Assembly: GCA_034698045.1 (NCBI GenBank)
Contig: JAQGAU010000352.1
Location: 1 to 30,385, forward strand
Source of the DNA: Paramacrobiotus richtersi
Lineage: Eukaryota; Tardigrada; Eutardigrada; Parachela; Macrobiotidae
Length of the DNA stretch: 30,385 nt
Direction of reading: 5' to 3'
The position numbers and the translations under genes are program-made. Shown here one piece after another: positions 9,794-18,850 of this stretch. Each line of letters opens with the position of its first letter. Positions within the stretch are counted from its first letter, which is position 1. The notes beneath the pieces are model-generated. The model saw only the letters and a program-made list of their open reading frames with translations, did not search any database and had not been told where the DNA came from.

Positions 9794-10440
9794 TTTCGGG
9801 ATAAGGATAAAGTTTCGGTATAGGTTAAAAGCTTTTTCTGGATCCAGAAAGTAGAATAGTACCAAACAAAAAGAATCGAAATAGTTATCTTTGCCGCTGT
9901 ATATATCAGCAGTTAGGTAACCAATCAAAAACTGATACGGTAGAGTAAACCAAAACGGGCTGGTTCTGGCATGTAATAGTTCCGCTCCGGTACCTCTACA
10001 TGCAACACGACAGAATAATATGTGCGATAACGCTTCAAGTGAAAGCGCTTATCGAAAGTACGTTGGGGGAGGACAAGGGAGAGCGGAGGGGGGGGGGGGA
10101 GAAACAGGAGAAAAACGCCACTGATATAACTGAAACCTGCCAAATTGAAAGTTGCCCGCGGTACAGTGTAGCAGCAGAAAACAGAGATTCGATCTGACAA
10201 TACATATATTATTATTATTACTTCACAAGAGCAGATACGGGACTTCAAGTCTGGTCGATTATGACTACTGTCTGCCTGCGTTGGATGCTGGAGACATGCG
10301 AGTAATGCAGCGCTCTTCGATAACCAGCTGTGTGCTTCCGGTGTTTACGTCGAACTGACTGTGGGCTACCGGTAACATTAACTGTGGAATACGTTGCTGT
10401 GGATAAAAGGCGAACACGTTTCTACCGTGGTTAATCGATT
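9794..10440. other. Intergenic; poly-G run and ATT repeat
   Basis: Contains a run of 13 G at about 10088-10100, a short ATT repeat at about 10207-10220, and an imperfect stem (CGATAACGCTT with AAGCGCTTATCG) at about 10024-10055. Open frames here are short and lack domains. Confidence 0.4.
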
Positions 10441-11130
10441 GTGTGCCGTGCACAGAACCTCATTCAGATTGTAATTCTACCGGCAGATTACAAAATTGTA
10501 ATCCTCCTTATGCTGCACGCTTCCCTTTCTTTCTATGTGACTGGGAGGTACGCGCGCCGGTACGTTTTCCTGAGATCGATATACTCAAGCTTCCTTGCTT
10601 CCCCGCGCAACTGTGTAAAAACCTATGGAGCTAAAAAGTGCAGGCTAGTTGCAATAATTTGAATATGCGGCATACCGAAAATGCAGAAAATCTTTTTGTT
10701 TTGGTGTCTGTGGTTTACCAGACCTTCCTGATGTGCTAAAAACGCCACCAGTGGAGGAACTAGCCGAAGAAAATGAAACGCTTCGACGTAAAAGCCTGCC
10801 ATTTTCTTCGGCCAGCTCGATTCATTCTAACTGCTGCCACAGAAGGCATACCGCTTCCTGAGAACAACCAAGGGCAGAGTACGTACTTGAAAGTAATATA
10901 GACGGGTGGCATTTTGGAAGAAGGCAGCATTCAGCGACAGCGGAGGGAGGCACCTCACCCACCAGCGCCCATCCCAAGCAAATTTGTCAACACGGGGATT
11001 TTTTACACGAACCCTTGAGTGATGAACGGGTACCGCTTTTTCACATTGAGAGTAAAAGTCCAGAGTAACAAACTTATAATGTGCTGCCGACCATAACTGC
11101 ACTTGACTGACCAGGTGACCTCCAGGAATT
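10441..11130 (+). repeat. Local duplication, copy alpha (modules A and B)
   Basis: Bases 10441-10640 match 19455-19665 (module A), sharing for example GTGC(A)AGAACCT, GCGCCGGTACGTTT and TGTAAAAACCTA. Bases 10722-11125 match 18800-19090 (module B), sharing TGCTGCCA-AGAAG-GCATACCGC and CATTTTGGAA. Module B begins after a good acceptor (GTGGTTTACCAG) and has a coding look: VEELAEENETLRRKSL, then CCHRR. The matching frame in the other copy reads VDEPVEENK, then CCHRR. These are probably exons of a duplicated, now damaged, gene. Confidence 0.5.
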
Positions 11131-11822
11131 GTCATTTTTCGGCTTTTGTGATTATTCCAGCTTCTCCCAAGCTTTCTAGTGCTGGAGTCAGTAAAAACAA
11201 TTCCCGAAATGTCAGCAAGTGTATCTTAGGTGCTCTAGAAGTACCAAATACAATTTTTAAACACAGGGTCTTTCAACTGGTCAGCCGGTAGCTGACCGTG
11301 AAGTCCATGATGCCTTTTTGGCATCGGTGGCCAAGATGCCTGGTAACGAATAACGTATATTAATTTGGAAATGGCTATAGTCACCCATAAACACCCACGA
11401 CCGCTATAGATACCCATAACACCCATAAATCGCTATAGCCACCCATATCGTTTGCTACACCCACAAAGCAAAGCTATAGGCACCCATTTCCCGTTAATTT
11501 TTAATTATTTTGCTATGCTGCATGCCGCTGCATTCTCGGGCGTCCTCCAACAAGAGGAAAAGCGCTCAGTTTTACAATCTTCCAACATTCCCAAAACATG
11601 TTCCCGCATTCACTAACAGTTAAATCTGGTTCTCTGGTTGCTTGACCAGATCTGGTGCGTCAGCGAACTCGATATGATCACGATCGAACGGAGAAATTTC
11701 CGAAAGTTCGTGCTGGTGACCGGAGGCATAGATAAATAACTGACCATTGACTCTCAATTTGTGTAAGCAGTTAGTGGTCACCTGATTTACCACTGCTATT
11801 GCAGTAATAAAAATTGCAGTAG

Positions 11823-12092
11823 CTGTACAAGATCAAGCATGCGGAACGGTTCCAGATGCCGGTCTACCTCACCGAAATGATAGTACTGGAAAAGTCCATA
11901 AAGCCGTACGCTCTCCGAAACAGCGATAGGACCGTAATCAAGACCAACGCAAACACAAAGACGGGAGAGGGCACCTTGGCGATGCGGCTAAAGAAAATCC
12001 TCGATCAAATGGAACGCAGCGCAGATAAAATTCTCGAAATTAGCACGTTGGCGTATTTCCGGAAAGCATTGTTCAGTGTTACACTAGAATGA
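11823..12092 (+). pseudogene. LINE reverse transcriptase C-terminal relic
   Basis: A 90-codon frame open after a TAG at about 11822 aligns with the C-terminal end of the RT on the other strand. LYKIKHAERFQMPVYL matches LFKIHNRSRFDLPAYM, and GEGTLAMRLKKIL matches GKTTLAMRLKDLF. The catalytic core is absent. A 3' UTR follows with AATAAC-like units at about 12229-12252. The 12180-12235 part recurs at 15043-15092. Confidence 0.65.
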
Positions 12093-12179
12093 ATGTATCT
12101 TGTCATTCATTTGCTTTTTATTTCTGTTATTTTATTAGTGTTTTACTGTCTTGGATTTTGAGCCAGGTTTAAATTCCCG

Positions 12180-12252
12180 TGTCATTAATGTTACCAATGG
12201 CAGGAAACGGGTTACCTGCCTTGTCGTGCAATAACAATAACACTAATAACAA
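12180..12252 (+). repeat. LINE 3' end, copy 1
   Basis: Shares GGAAACGGGTTACCTGCCTTG and GTGCAATAA with 15043-15092, followed by AATAAC-type tail units. It belongs to the RT relic just upstream. Confidence 0.6.
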
Positions 12253-12560
12253 TGCAGAACTAGCAGGCAAATAACTAGTAAGTCGAAGTAAACTAACGAA
12301 CAATTAAATAAATAACAATCGGCAGATGAGAATGTACTTTCATTCATAACTTGTTAACATTGTGGTTGCTCCAAGCGCATTTATCGGTTTTTTCTTTTTT
12401 TATTCTTTATGGGTGGCTTTAGCGTTTATGAGTACACTTTTTCCAACTCAAAAATGGGTGCCCCAGGCACCGTGCCTGTAGCGGTTTGTGGGTATTTATG
12501 GGTGACAATAGCGATTTATGGGTGAAAAATGGGTGGCTATAGCCTCACTCATATTAATTT

Positions 12561-12660
12561 CTTCCAGTGCTGCCCAGAAGTGATACTAGGAATAGGTGTA
12601 TCAGTTTGTACTGTACTCCCAGTAAGCCTGGTCTGCGCCCGGCAAGTTTACCTGTACGAG
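12561..12660 (+). repeat. Local duplication, module C (copy beta)
   Basis: After a TTTCTTCCAG acceptor-like site, bases here match 17985-18075. Both copies read LPV(L/I)PR(S/N)D with later PAS in one frame (the first residues fall in the acceptor), as if derived from the same exon. The matching module D is separated from it here by the retroelement relic at 12736-13696, whereas C and D are adjacent near 18.0-18.3 kb. Confidence 0.5.
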
Positions 12661-12735
12661 TACGTATATACTTTTTTTGATACTGTCTTTATGTGTAACT
12701 GTTTTGATGTGTTCATAATTTTAACAGTCAACAAA

Positions 12736-13696
12736 TTAATCGTCGCCATTCAGAGTGCCGCAGACACAAAGAGCATTCCCTTTTTGCAACAAAATACTAA
12801 TATTCTGAAAGAAAAATCAACAGGCTCCCTGATTATCTAAGACATCATTCAGGCGGCGTCCATTCTTTTTCAAAATTATCACTGCATCGATCCCCCAGGT
12901 TCCGAATGTTTCGAACGCCAGAGGCACGAACTCGTACTTGTTGCTGAACTCCGCATATTTGCGCCTATTTTTCGCTTCTGCCGTTTCCGCCGCAGCTCCT
13001 GCTCTTTCCGACGTGTCCGTGATGTACGTTGCTGCTACCGTATCCACAACCGTCACATCGTAAACCGCATTCCTTCCTCCGGTGACCGGCACTCTAGTCA
13101 TACCATCTGGGCGGTTCCCGTTGTGACCAATCAACCCTGGTGGTTCCTTTACCGCGTGGTATTCTGCCGTCGTTGCAGTTCTTGTGATCTTGTCGTTTAT
13201 CCGATCATATCTCGACCTTCTCAAAGCGATTCCCTTACAGCTCAAACCATGGTGACCATCACTCCCCACATGGCTGCCGCATCTACAGACTACATGTATG
13301 CGCCTCGCAGACCGGCAAACCAATTCTTAAGCCAACCGCAATCCGCAATTCATCGTTTTCTAAATGGGTTCCGAACTGTGTAACCAGGAGTGCATGCAGC
13401 CAGGCTCCAGCATACCAAGTCGATACGGCCAGTAAACGGGCTCTGTCCCTGGCTTCTAAAGACTGCAATAAATTTGAAAAATCTTCCTCGCCAACGGCAA
13501 ATCCCACGTCTTCTGAACACATCGGCCGGTGCCTTCCAAGTTCCGGTACAGCTGCTCCTGTCTTCTCCGCCCATTCTTTCACTTGAATATCCACTATCGA
13601 AGATAGGTCCACTTCCGGTAATATTGTGGTAACCATATCTGCTGTGGCATACACCGACGAAATATTTGCCGGCAATGCAAGTTCTGATAACTGTCT
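12736..13696 (-). pseudogene. Non-LTR retroelement C-terminal relic, R2-like (REL) endonuclease type
   Basis: The minus strand encodes an N-terminal piece starting near LSELALPANISSVYATAD with DRARLLAVSTWYAGAWLHAL and FGTHLENDELRIAVGLRIG. A frameshift follows at about 13283-13300. After it come a CRCG...GHHGLSC zinc finger (C-x-C-x8-H-x4-C spacing) and an RPDG...YDVTVVD endonuclease-like stretch (PD, then D 16 residues on). These fit the R2/CRE-type C-terminal zinc finger and restriction-like endonuclease. An in-frame TGA at about 12819 interrupts the end, after which the frame continues to TAA at 12736. The RT core is missing, so this is a 5'-truncated, decayed copy. Confidence 0.7.
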
Positions 13697-13744
13697 AATT
13701 CCCTATATACTTGTACACGTATAACTTAATATACGCCCGTTAGG

Positions 13745-13965
13745 CTTCCATCAGCTTGCAGTAACGCGATGGAAATCTTTTTAATTACTCCGTGATTGCA
13801 TACCATTCAACACATTATTGTGAGAAATTGCCCGAATGACAAACTGCCTGCTTCGGCTGCGGATAAACGAATCCTTCTCGTTCCTGTCGTACACATATAC
13901 ATTTTTTAGATATATGTAACAGCAGTGAACAGATTCAGCTGGCTGCAGCTTACAGTTAGAGCAGC
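13745..13965 (+). repeat. Local duplication, module D (copy beta)
   Basis: Matches 18090-18310 along most of its length, sharing TGTGATTGC-type, GAATGACAAAC and AACGAATCCTTC stretches. Both copies hold a frame beginning MTN, with N/C-L, RL and INESF then FL, followed by a TTTTT(T/C)AG acceptor-like site. It is probably an exon of the duplicated gene. Confidence 0.5.
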
Positions 13966-14079
13966 GTTCTGTTCGTCTTATTTCGTGACTTACGTACCGT
14001 ATACGAGTGCCGAAAATGTCAAAACGATACTTTCCAGCTGACGCGCGTTACACACAATATTCGAGAATGGGCCTGTATA

Positions 14080-14346
14080 TTGCCCCATTTGCGCGGCAAT
14101 AATGTTCCCGTACGCCCGGCAATAATGTCGCCCATTTGCGCGGCAATAATGCCCCCCGTAATTCCGGCAATAATGTCGCAGTACGCCCGGCAATAATGTC
14201 CCCCGTTTGCGCGGCAATAATGTCCCCGTACGCCCGGCAATAATGTCCCCGTATGCGTGGCAATAATGTCCCCCGTAGTTCCGGCTATGATGTCCCCCGT
14301 ATGTTCGGCAATAATGTCCCCCATACCACCCGCATTAATGTTCCCT
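14080..14346. repeat. Minisatellite, about 11 units of 22-24 bp
   Basis: Tandem units of the form CGGCAATAATGTCCCCGTACGC, with spacers alternating between GTACGCC, TTTGCG and GTAATT types. Unit length varies between 22 and 24, so no frame stays open usefully for protein, although the minus strand in places reads GDIIAG-like eight-residue repeats. One further unit and an inverted one lie at 14528-14580, outside the array. Confidence 0.85.
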
Positions 14347-14573
14347 CTGGACGTCTAATACTAGTACTGTCACCTTTTGGCGAATTTGGCGGTGATCACA
14401 CCGGTGGCGGTGGTAGCGCTGGGTGGCAGTCCTCGGATTGATCTGGTTTTTGTCCAGCCCTTCCAGGTCCTTCGTTTCACCAAGCCCGTGCAAGGGTTAC
14501 ACATTCGGCCTTGGTTACAAAGGGGACCCGGCAATAATGTCCGGGGGGACATTTTGGCGGGGGGGGGGCATAA
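14347..14573. other. GC-rich stretch with no assigned gene
   Basis: Both strands are open for over 100 codons in this part, but only because of composition. No domain, signal peptide or paired splice sites. It includes a poly-G run (about 14559-14568) and an isolated minisatellite unit pair at 14528-14580 that can fold on itself. Confidence 0.4.
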
Positions 14574-14910
14574 TTGCCGGTTACTTATGTACGCGCGCTG
14601 GTACTTTTTCCTGAGATTAAGGGTGGGCACGGGGCCGAAAGATGGGTACGAAAGATACGGGACCGTAACCGTCTCAGCTATGTGGCTTCGCGTACCGTAT
14701 CTTCGTTTGGCCACGCCCACGCACCGTACCTGGATTTGCTTCGAAATCGAAACCCTAATAGGTTTCCCTCAAGCGTCGTTGCTAATTCCCGTTGCAAATA
14801 TGTAAAGACCAATTGCATCCCCGCACTCAGCTGACTGAATGAATCGCAAATCGCTGTTGAATGAGTTATTAACCGTGTATGCAGTCTTACAGGCAGCGAA
14901 CGTTCAGTTA
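14574..14910 (+). repeat. Local duplication, module A (copy beta)
   Basis: Two blocks match module A at 10540-10640 and 19540-19680: GTACGCGCGCTGGTAC with TTCCTGAGAT at 14590-14620, then CCCTCAAGCGTC, TGCAAATATGTAAA and ACAGGCAGCGAACGTTC at 14768-14908. About 120 bases of unrelated sequence separate the blocks. Confidence 0.5.
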
Positions 14911-14973
14911 TGCCCTTCGTTCGGCTTTTCGAAGGTTTTTGGGCTGTGGCCCTTCGACGTGCCACTTTTTTCC

Positions 14974-15100
14974 ACTCAATCAATCAATCAATCTAAAACG
15001 TGTCAAAAAAGCCAAGCTGTAATTTAAACTTCGTGCTACCGTTACCACCAGTAGCCGGAAACGGGTTACCTGCCTTGTAGCTAGTGCAATAAATAAATAA
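14974..15100 (+). repeat. AATC simple repeat and LINE 3' end, copy 2
   Basis: An AATC tandem run of about four to five units sits at 14976-14995. Next, 15043-15092 repeats the LINE 3' end seen at 12180-12235 (GGAAACGGGTTACCTGCC, then GTGCAATAAATAAATAAA), ending in AAAT-type units. Confidence 0.55.
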
Positions 15101-15126
15101 ATGTTCATATTATACGCATCCAAAGT

Positions 15127-15132
15127 TTTATT
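15127..15132 (-). other. AATAAA poly(A) signal of the GLYAT-like gene
   Basis: TTTATT on the plus strand, about 150 bases beyond the stop codon at 15281. Confidence 0.4.
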
Positions 15133-15280
15133 GTGTCTGCACGTTTGTGTATGTATGTTTGTGACTGCACGATATTAAACAAAGAAATAACACAAAAAAA
15201 TTTATGCCCATATAGGAGATGCCTCGTGGAGCCGGTGGAGGTATGCACGCGTCAACTTGGAGTTGACCATTGTTCACGGA

Positions 15281-16706
15281 CTAGCGCATGTAGGGAATGT
15301 AGTCGAGGGTCTGCGTGGTGAAACCGACTTGCTTCTGGGCGCCCAGTCGGTCGTACGTCCGCAGCATGGCTTCATCCTCCGGGCTAATATAGGCCCAGAT
15401 GACCTCCTGGCCCAGTTCACTCTGCACCTTCTCCGCCAGCCTGCGGTTGACAATCTCCAGCAGCGGCCCGTCCCGCGCCGCTCCCTCCTGCAGGTGTCCC
15501 TGGCCGAGGTTCCCGTCGGGCTCGTAGACATTACCGGCTACCAACTGGCCTGTTGCGTTAAAAAGCGCCACGCTGGGGAAGGAGTGGGCGAAGAGGTACT
15601 GGAAGTAGCGGCTGGCGTTCACCGAGTGTCCCAGTCGGCCGACAAACTTCCACTGCTTGAGGATCTGCGGAATGTGCTGATCCTCCAGCGCGCCCAACCG
15701 GTATCCCCCCGGGAGAGGGGCCCTAGACCAAACAGGTAGCTGGTGTGTGCAGAATTGGTCAAGTAAATAATTGGCTTACGGTTTGCTGTTTTGGAGATCT
15801 TCGGCGCGCAGGACCACCACGACATCCGACTGGTTGTCATGCTGACCGTCATTGATGCGGATGTTGCCGATGCGTATCGTTTGGTTGATCATAACGGTTA
15901 CCAACTCGATGGGCACCGCTGCAACCACATCAGAAACATCGCACCTGTTACACTTGCACGCTACGATGCATGGGCCTACCGTTGAACTGCACGGGCAGCA
16001 TCCAGTCGATTAGCTGATTAAAGTTGTCCTGCAGGAATCTCTCCAACGACGGGCCGTCCTGGGCGAAGAGACTGACGGCTTGATGGCTCTTTTGTCGCAG
16101 CACATAGTCCTGCACACAATGCACAAGATAGAGCAGTGCAATGTAGGTACAAGTTAAGCTGAATACTCTGCTCCGGTTGTAGTGGTCATCGGCCAGCGAG
16201 AGAGGCCGGCTCATAACCACGGTATAATCGGGCCAGCGATCCACGAGCAGTTCCGTGGCGGGCCAGGTGCACTTGCCCGAGAGCATGTTACGCGCTTGCA
16301 CCCACAGCTGCAACGGTCTGTACTAGTCAAGAAGCTCGATCGTGGGGCCCCGTACATACCGACATAGAGTGGGGAAAGTGCTGCCGCAGTTTCTCGACCA
16401 GTGCACCTAACTCCCCTGGCTGGATCCGGTGAAAGCGGGCTGCTGTGGTATTGTTCCCGGTGGCCGCTGCATGACTCGTATCCTGCAAAGAGGATGTATT
16501 GTCCAAACACAGTCAATCTGCAGTATCGGTTTTAGCAACATGATGTACATACTGCCCGCTAACCGCACAAAAACGGCTGCTTGTCTATGATTCTATAATT
16601 ACAGTACAGTATCTGTACACCACGCAATCCATCATTCAACCTGGCTCAATGCAAATGTGCTCCAAACCAACACACAGACAACCTTGCTGATCAATGGGAC
16701 TTCCAT
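15281..16706 (-). CDS. Glycine N-acyltransferase-like (GLYAT-like) protein, six exons
   Basis: Proposed exons are 16706-16641, 16482-16360, 16322-16167, 16109-15980, 15918-15780 and 15722-15281. Each junction agrees in phase (0, 0, 0, 1, 2). Introns are 158, 37, 57, 61 and 57 bp. The third intron is a multiple of three and has no stop; read through, it would add a hydrophobic insert that the family does not have. The product of about 350 residues has the GLYAT N-terminal landmark LLVDRWPDYTVVMSRP followed by DDHYNRS, and the C-terminal acyltransferase part with LKQWKFVG, HSFPSVALFNATGQLVAG, EIVNRRLAEKVQ and YISPEDEAMLRTYDRLG. Family members join an acyl-CoA to glycine or another amine. Exon 1 is the least certain; if right, it begins MEVPLISKVVCVLVW, a signal-peptide-like start unusual for this family. 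The 37-bp intron is very short. Confidence 0.75.
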
Positions 16707-17328
16707 GGAGAGAGCGAGTACCGTAGATAAATAATGCTTTGCCAATCCCCAGTTCAACACGACCGGATACAACAACAATCGACAACAGACATCCGCTTGA
16801 CAAGTGAACGATACTGTTTAGTGTTTACCGTGCTTTCCCAGCCTAAGGCTATAATCAGTGCCCACAATCTTTTTCAGACGGGCCAGTCATACATGTAAGT
16901 TATGATATCGACGACAAGATCGAAAAAAGCACTGACGAGCAATACACCTTGGTCGAGTCACAATGCTCAGAATGTGCATTCAAATCTGTGGGCGGCGTGT
17001 TGTTGAATTGGTTTATCAGTATCAGAATAAAATTTAATGCACGTGATCGTACATCACTTAAGCACATTTTGACGATCACGTTTTCAATACTTGTTATTAC
17101 TGCCGTATGCTGCAGTGCTGAGTTTATATGGATTTTGCCGCATTTCGTTCCGCTACTTATTGTCTTGTTAATTATGACCGTTCACTAATGAGCCAACAAT
17201 CAACTAACTTTCACAGCTGTAGCCCCAGTCAAACAGCGACAATAACAGTGGCAGAAGACATTATACGGACGAACTCGAGGGCAACCAGATTATATTTTTA
17301 AATTTTCTTAATACCGAGCTCTACTTAC
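16707..17328. other. Intergenic, nothing recognised
   Basis: Upstream region of the GLYAT-like gene. A hydrophobic 79-codon frame at 16949-17188 (+) has no supporting splice sites or family resemblance and is treated as chance. Confidence 0.4.
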
Positions 17329-17485
17329 TGTAATTTAGCGAACCCAGATCGGAATTGGACAACTCGTGCCGTTGCCTTGCCAGTTCCGCCCTGAGCGACT
17401 TAGAGAGCAGTCGAGTTTTGGGCTTGTCAGTTTGTGGCAGTGCAACTACAGCGTCATGCATCTCATCCATCGTATCTCGCACTCG
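17329..17485 (-). pseudogene. Truncated third copy of the Ig-like gene (N-terminal segment only)
   Basis: Reading the minus strand from a TATGACAG acceptor, 52 codons contain RVRDTMDEMHDAVVALPQ, then TDKPK and RAEL. This aligns with AVRDAMEQMHDGVVTLPH and INKPN of the gene at 19994-20772, and with AVRDAMAQMRDDVVTLPQ of the gene at 658. After RAEL the sequence diverges and no Ig domain follows. The segment ends at a strong TTACA|GTAAGT donor. The frame upstream (17489-17677) is open but separated by an in-frame TGA. A partial duplicate, or an exon reused by another transcript. Confidence 0.55.
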
Positions 17486-17690
17486 CTGTCATAAAAGTAG
17501 AGTACTTCCGCCCATGCCAGCGATATGCATCGTTGGCAAGCCATGCATAAGTATGCAAGCTTTCACACAACAATCGCCATTAAAATCCGCCCGCTCCACA
17601 AGTAAGTCCTGTGGAAAGGGATCGGCTTTGCGAGTGCGCCATGCTTGATCCATAAGCCGCATCAGTGTTTGACTCATTCTGCAACGAGAT

Positions 17691-17850
17691 GCAAAACAAA
17701 TCGCGCAAGGATTTTATTTGCATCAGATGAAGTCGATCGGAATTTGATTCTCCCTACACTGCGTCGCAAACAGTCACGCAAAGATTTCCTTTCCTTTATA
17801 AAAGCCGCACAAGACTTACTTAACTGTTGCAAAAAATAGTCACGCAAGGT
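17691..17850. repeat. Three degenerate units with a GCAAA...CACGCAAGG core
   Basis: Starts at 17691, 17766 and 17829, with cores GCAAAACAAATCGCGCAAGG, GCAAACAGTCACGCAAAG and GCAAAAAATAGTCACGCAAG. Spacing is 75 and 63 bases. The minus strand across the array is open (17674-17904), which I read as a by-product. Confidence 0.4.
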
Positions 17851-18507
17851 TTGCATCGTAAATATCCGCTCAACGCTTAATTCTCTCCAGAGCACTTGGT
17901 GCATCGGTAAAGCTATGTTGAATCAGTATGAATGTACTAGTACACATGTACTGTTGACTGAATAAATGCCGGTGCATATTTCTTCCAGTGATCCCCAGAA
18001 ACGATAGGCATAGGATGTTGCGGTTGGTACTGCACTTGGTACACGTACAACCTGATGTACACCCGGCAAGCACCACTGTTATATACCACTGTGCAAACAG
18101 CTTAACGGAAATCTGTTGAATTTCTTACTGTGATTGCGCACTATTCAAAAAAGTTTACAAATTCTTCCGAATGACAAACAACCTGCATCGACTGCTGATT
18201 AACGAATCCTTCCCGTTCCTAATGCTCGGCGATTAAATGCCAGCCCACACCGAGTGTTCATATTTTTCAGATATAGAAGCAGTAGACAGATGAACTTGAC
18301 TGCAGTGATCAGGATTCTCTTTTCTCTATACAGTGGGTTGCGCAAACGAGCGGCAGAAAATGTCTGGACGACAATGGTTAGTCGACATGTTTTTACAATT
18401 TACATGTTGGCGAATGACCCGTGTTTGGCGTTGCCGTTGTTACTGTATATTAGACTGTGAAGGGAAGTTTGGGCAGCAGCACAAGCAGCAGGAATTCTGC
18501 TGCATTC

Positions 18508-18554
18508 ATTGATATGAGGCATAATCCTGTTGCAGGATTATGTCGCATATCAAT
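18508..18554. repeat. Near-perfect 22-bp hairpin
   Basis: The left arm 18508-18529 pairs with 18533-18554 in 20 of 22 positions around a 3-base loop (TTG). The loop is too small for a normal precursor microRNA. It lies inside the 68-codon frame of copy gamma. Confidence 0.7.
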
Positions 18555-18803
18555 AACTGCACAGCGTTCCTTGGATCAAGCGGTTGGATTACTTGCATCC
18601 GAGAAACATCGTACGGTTATGAAGATCCGGACCGGGTGGATGGCCTCCAACCATCGTTCGTAAGCGAGTTGCTGCATCTCGAAGCAGCGGATTACACAGT
18701 ACACACCGCATATCAAAACGGCAACTAATCCTGGTTGTGGTGTTCTTTCAAAATGTTGCTGCCCGGTGGACCGAAAGTTCGAACTTGTTTTCTGCGACCA
18801 GCT

Positions 18804-18850
18804 CGTCCACTAGGCGGCTGTTTTGGTCCGAAACCGCCTCTTAGTGGACG
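18804..18850. repeat. Inverted repeat CGTCCACTA...TAGTGGACG
   Basis: CGTCCACTA-GGCGG at 18804-18817 is complementary to CCGCC-TCT-TAGTGGACG at 18834-18850, with a 16-base loop. The palindrome makes both strands open over this stretch. Confidence 0.6.

Larger units (their letters stand above)
11357..12560. mobile_element. Fold-back element with terminal inverted, tandem-like arms
   Basis: The left arm (11371-11490) is built from repeats of the type GCTATAG-CACCCATAAA. The right arm (12407-12545) carries the same motif in inverse orientation (TTTATGGGTG...GGCTATAGCC). The ten bases ATATTAATTT occur as a direct repeat immediately outside both arms, at 11357-11366 and 12551-12560, which fits a target-site duplication. 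Between the arms lie a LINE reverse-transcriptase relic and its 3' end. No transposase is seen, so this is a non-autonomous element or a fold-back transposon that received the LINE fragment. Confidence 0.6.

Noticed and set aside
14019-14324. Repeat protein with GDIIAG-like units on the minus strand
   Set aside because: Unit length varies between 22 and 24 bases, so the frame shifts repeatedly; the array is best seen as a noncoding minisatellite.
14370-14805. Long open frames on both strands (116 and 142 codons)
   Set aside because: They overlap GC-rich low-complexity sequence, a minisatellite unit and module A repeats, so openness is due to composition.
15257-15739. 160-codon plus-strand frame
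   Set aside because: It is the antisense shadow of the GLYAT-like last exon, which has clear family motifs.
16949-17188. Hydrophobic 79-codon frame on the plus strand
   Set aside because: No start context, splice sites, domain or poly(A) signal; hydrophobicity reflects T-rich composition.
17489-17677. In-frame TGA between an open frame and the third Ig copy, as a selenocysteine codon
   Set aside because: No SECIS-like element was recognised and the upstream frame has no homology to the Ig genes; a splice or pseudogene explanation is more likely.
18508-18554. MicroRNA precursor
   Set aside because: The 3-base loop and near-perfect 22-bp arms do not fit a normal precursor; a fold-back insertion is simpler.
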